A stretch of DNA of 64,000 bases from NCBI GenBank assembly GCA_019911965.1, contig JAIOJF010000031.1, positions 98,834 to 162,833 on the forward strand, in the 5' to 3' direction. Numbering within the stretch: the first letter of the stretch is position 1; each line of letters opens with the position of its first letter. Both the position numbers and the translations under genes were made by a program. Below the pieces are notes generated by a model that did not search any database, had not been told where the DNA came from, and saw nothing but the letters and a program-made list of their open reading frames with translations. Source of the DNA: Paracoccaceae bacterium. GTDB lineage: Bacteria; Pseudomonadota; Alphaproteobacteria; Rhodobacterales; Rhodobacteraceae. Shown one piece after another: positions 62,511 through 64,000 of the stretch.

Positions 62511-62653
62511 AGCGCGATCCGAAAAGTGGGGACCGGTTTTCGGAAAAATTGCGCGTAACCAAACAAGCGCAATCCGAAAAGTGGGAACCGGTTTTCGGGC
62601 GAATTGCGCGTAAACAAACAAGCGCAATCCGAAAAGTGGGCACCGGTTTTCGG
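62511..62653. repeat. Tandem palindromic repeat, about 2.6 copies of 55 bp
   Basis: Units start at 62511, 62566 and 62621, exactly 55 bp apart. Each holds a hairpin core of CCGAAAAGTGGG-N-ACCGGTTTTCGG and a spacer ending AATTGCGCGTAAxCAAACAA. Units 1 and 2 are complete (a few substitutions); unit 3 keeps only the palindrome. This core is a common intergenic element in Alphaproteobacteria. It could end the CDGSH transcript. Confidence 0.9.
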
Positions 62654-62746
62654 ACCGGACAGCGCGACGGCGAAACTCCGCCGACCCGCCGCCCTTGCCC
62701 CAGCGTAAACTCTTGCGGCGGCACGTCGCCGGGATAATCTGGTGCC

Positions 62747-63415
62747 ATGACCAGACCAGCGCCCGCCCCGTCCGTCTATCCCGCCTATGCCCGCTCCGAA
62801 CGGATCGCGGATGGTACGTTGCACGCGCTTGGCGTGGCCGGTGCGCTGACGGGTGCCGCCTGGCTGATGATCTGGAGCTATGGCCGTGTCAGTGGCGGCG
62901 AAAGCGCGGCGCTGGCGGTTTACGGGCTGGCGCTGATCGCCACGTTCAGCGCCTCGGCGATCTACCACATGACCCCCTGGGAAGGCCTGCGCCCCACCTT
63001 GCGGCGGATCGACCATGCCGCGATCTACCTGAAGATCGCCGGCACCTATACGCCTTTGGTGGTGATGATCGGTTCAGTGACTGCCTATCTTGTGCTGATC
63101 GCGGTCTGGGCGCTGGCGGCTGTCGGCATGGTGCTTAAGCTGTTCTTCTGGCACAACAAAAGCAAGAACGGCATATTCCTCTACCTGCTTATGGGCTGGA
63201 TGTGCCTGGTTCTGATCGGCGCGATGATCGCGGTTCTGCCGCTGGCGGCACTGGCGCTGATCTCGGCCGGCGGGCTGCTATATACTGCCGGTGTGGTTTT
63301 CCATGTCTGGGAAAGCCTGAAATTCTCCAACGCGATCTGGCACGGCTTCGTGCTGGCCGCCTCGGCCTGCTTCTTCGTTGCCATTGCACTGGCGGCGGGT
63401 TCGGGCATCGCCTAA
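62747..63415 (+). CDS. Hemolysin III family membrane protein
   Basis: 222 residues, seven membrane helices (PAQR/HlyIII family). Hallmarks are the SAIYHMTPWE segment after helix 2, RRIDHAAIYLKIAGTYTP, and a C-terminal His (IWHGFVLAAS), the set of His/Asp residues proposed as a metal-dependent hydrolase site. The 3' end overlaps the next, convergent, gene by 4 bp. Confidence 0.9.
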   Translation: MTRPAPAPSVYPAYARSERIADGTLHALGVAGALTGAAWLMIWSYGRVSGGESAALAVYGLALIATFSASAIYHMTPWEGLRPTLRRIDHAAIYLKIAGTYTPLVVMIGSVTAYLVLIAVWALAAVGMVLKLFFWHNKSKNGIFLYLLMGWMCLVLIGAMIAVLPLAALALISAGGLLYTAGVVFHVWESLKFSNAIWHGFVLAASACFFVAIALAAGSGIA

Positions 63416-63942
63416 CCGGCAATCCCCCGCGCCATCTCCAATATCTTCACCGCACTGGTCCAGTTCCGCGCGGTTGCCGCCACCCCCAGCAGGCGCTCCA
63501 GCTTCGGCGCAAGCTTCGAGCCGGACAGGTATTTCGGCGTATGGAGATAGAGCGCCCGCTCGGTCAGAACGAACCGCTCGCCCTCGCCTTTCGCCGCCTC
63601 CAGCACCGCCTCATCCACGACCGAGGGCGAGGCGAGGAAGTACAGATGCAGCGATTTCGGATCGGCCTCCGCCTCGGGGAACGGATTGGCCTCTACCACA
63701 GGCGCATAGCTTTCCAGCGGCAGCACCAGCACTTCGGGGCGAAACCCCCTGGCCCTGGCCACCGCATCGGCGATATCGCCCTCGGCCAGCGCGCCCTGCC
63801 AGGCGGCATTGCCGCTCTGGATATAGGTGCGCACATCCCGCGCCCCCAGCCCCGCCAGCACTTCACGCAGATCGGCCATCGGCAGGACATTATGCCCGCC
63901 GACATTCAGCCCCCGGAACAGCCCGATCTCGACCTTGCTCAA
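63412..63942 (-). CDS. DUF1697 family protein
   Basis: 176 residues. The GLFRGLNVGGHNVLPMADLR N-terminus and the VRTYIQSGNAAW block are typical of DUF1697. It uses a TTG start at 63942, with GGGACGGGA just upstream; no in-frame ATG precedes the conserved N-terminus. Function unknown. The 58 bp after it to the window end hold no recognisable gene. Confidence 0.9.
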   Translation of the reverse strand: MSKVEIGLFRGLNVGGHNVLPMADLREVLAGLGARDVRTYIQSGNAAWQGALAEGDIADAVARARGFRPEVLVLPLESYAPVVEANPFPEAEADPKSLHLYFLASPSVVDEAVLEAAKGEGERFVLTERALYLHTPKYLSGSKLAPKLERLLGVAATARNWTSAVKILEMARGIAG

Positions 63943-64000
63943 ATATCCCGTCCCTTTTCAGTTTGGAATCGCCTTTTTCACCCAACCAGCATATCACATC

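Noticed and set aside
62297..63016. Minus-strand open frames over the CDGSH gene and tandem repeats
   Set aside because: The repeated peptides (KPVPTFRIAL type) only reflect translation of the 55-bp DNA repeat.

Overview
This 64 kb window looks like chromosomal DNA of an alphaproteobacterium in or near the Rhodobacteraceae. It is GC-rich and densely packed. Evidence for the assignment: the cta (aa3 oxidase) block running into SURF1, threonine synthase and an M16 peptidase; a class II (B12) ribonucleotide reductase; ethylmalonyl-CoA mutase; a PleD-type diguanylate cyclase; DUF1467, DUF3572 and DUF983 proteins; and a CtrA-type box in front of dprA. I see no rRNA, tRNA, CRISPR array, prophage or IS element. 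Almost everything reads as core genome.

Layout. 1-7.2 kb: partial inositol-monophosphatase-family gene, YgfZ/CAF17, a glycosyltransferase, an MsbA-like ABC exporter paired with a phosphatase, a class V aminotransferase and an LpxR-like outer membrane protein. 7.2-9.8 kb: nrdJ, carrying an in-frame Cro/CI-type helix-turn-helix module. 9.85-19.2 kb: a seven-gene minus-strand purine operon (xdhA-xdhB-xdhC, ABC ATPase, two permeases, BMP-type binding protein) ending in a strong terminator. 19.4-25 kb: dnaE, a DUF3572 protein and a PleD-like diguanylate cyclase. 25-27.2 kb: an ECF sigma factor with a membrane partner, a periplasmic metal-sensor-like protein and an EF-hand protein. 27.2-30 kb: DUF983, NUDIX hydrolase, MocR regulator.

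29.9-37.5 kb: minus-strand respiratory block ctaC-ctaB-small protein-ctaG-ctaE-SURF1-thrC-M16 peptidase-GNAT. 37.6-43.5 kb: tldD, dprA, a secreted unknown, topA. 43.6-46.6 kb: three catabolic genes (racemase/isomerase, M24 peptidase, diaminopropionate ammonia-lyase-like) that recall part of an ectoine-degradation set. 46.6-53.5 kb: response regulator, methylmalonyl-CoA epimerase, DUF1467, CysZ-like, nitroreductase, hydrolase, GNAT, and a DUF1501/DUF1800 pair. 53.6-64 kb: a cytidylyltransferase-like protein, lepA, a secreted helical protein plus PKHD dioxygenase, a mini-ParB, ecm, a RutR-like regulator with its operator, an EamA exporter, a CDGSH protein, a palindromic tandem repeat, hemolysin III and DUF1697.

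Themes. B12-dependent chemistry recurs (NrdJ, Ecm, with Mce in the same carbon route). Purine import and xanthine oxidation are encoded in one transcript. Possible CtrA sites lie at dprA, at a response regulator and at a diguanylate cyclase. The most unusual object is the helix-turn-helix insert in NrdJ: it is lower in GC than its surroundings and flanked by an 11-bp inverted repeat. Gene ends are read from the sequence; starts were chosen from ribosome binding sites and family alignment from memory. No database search was run.
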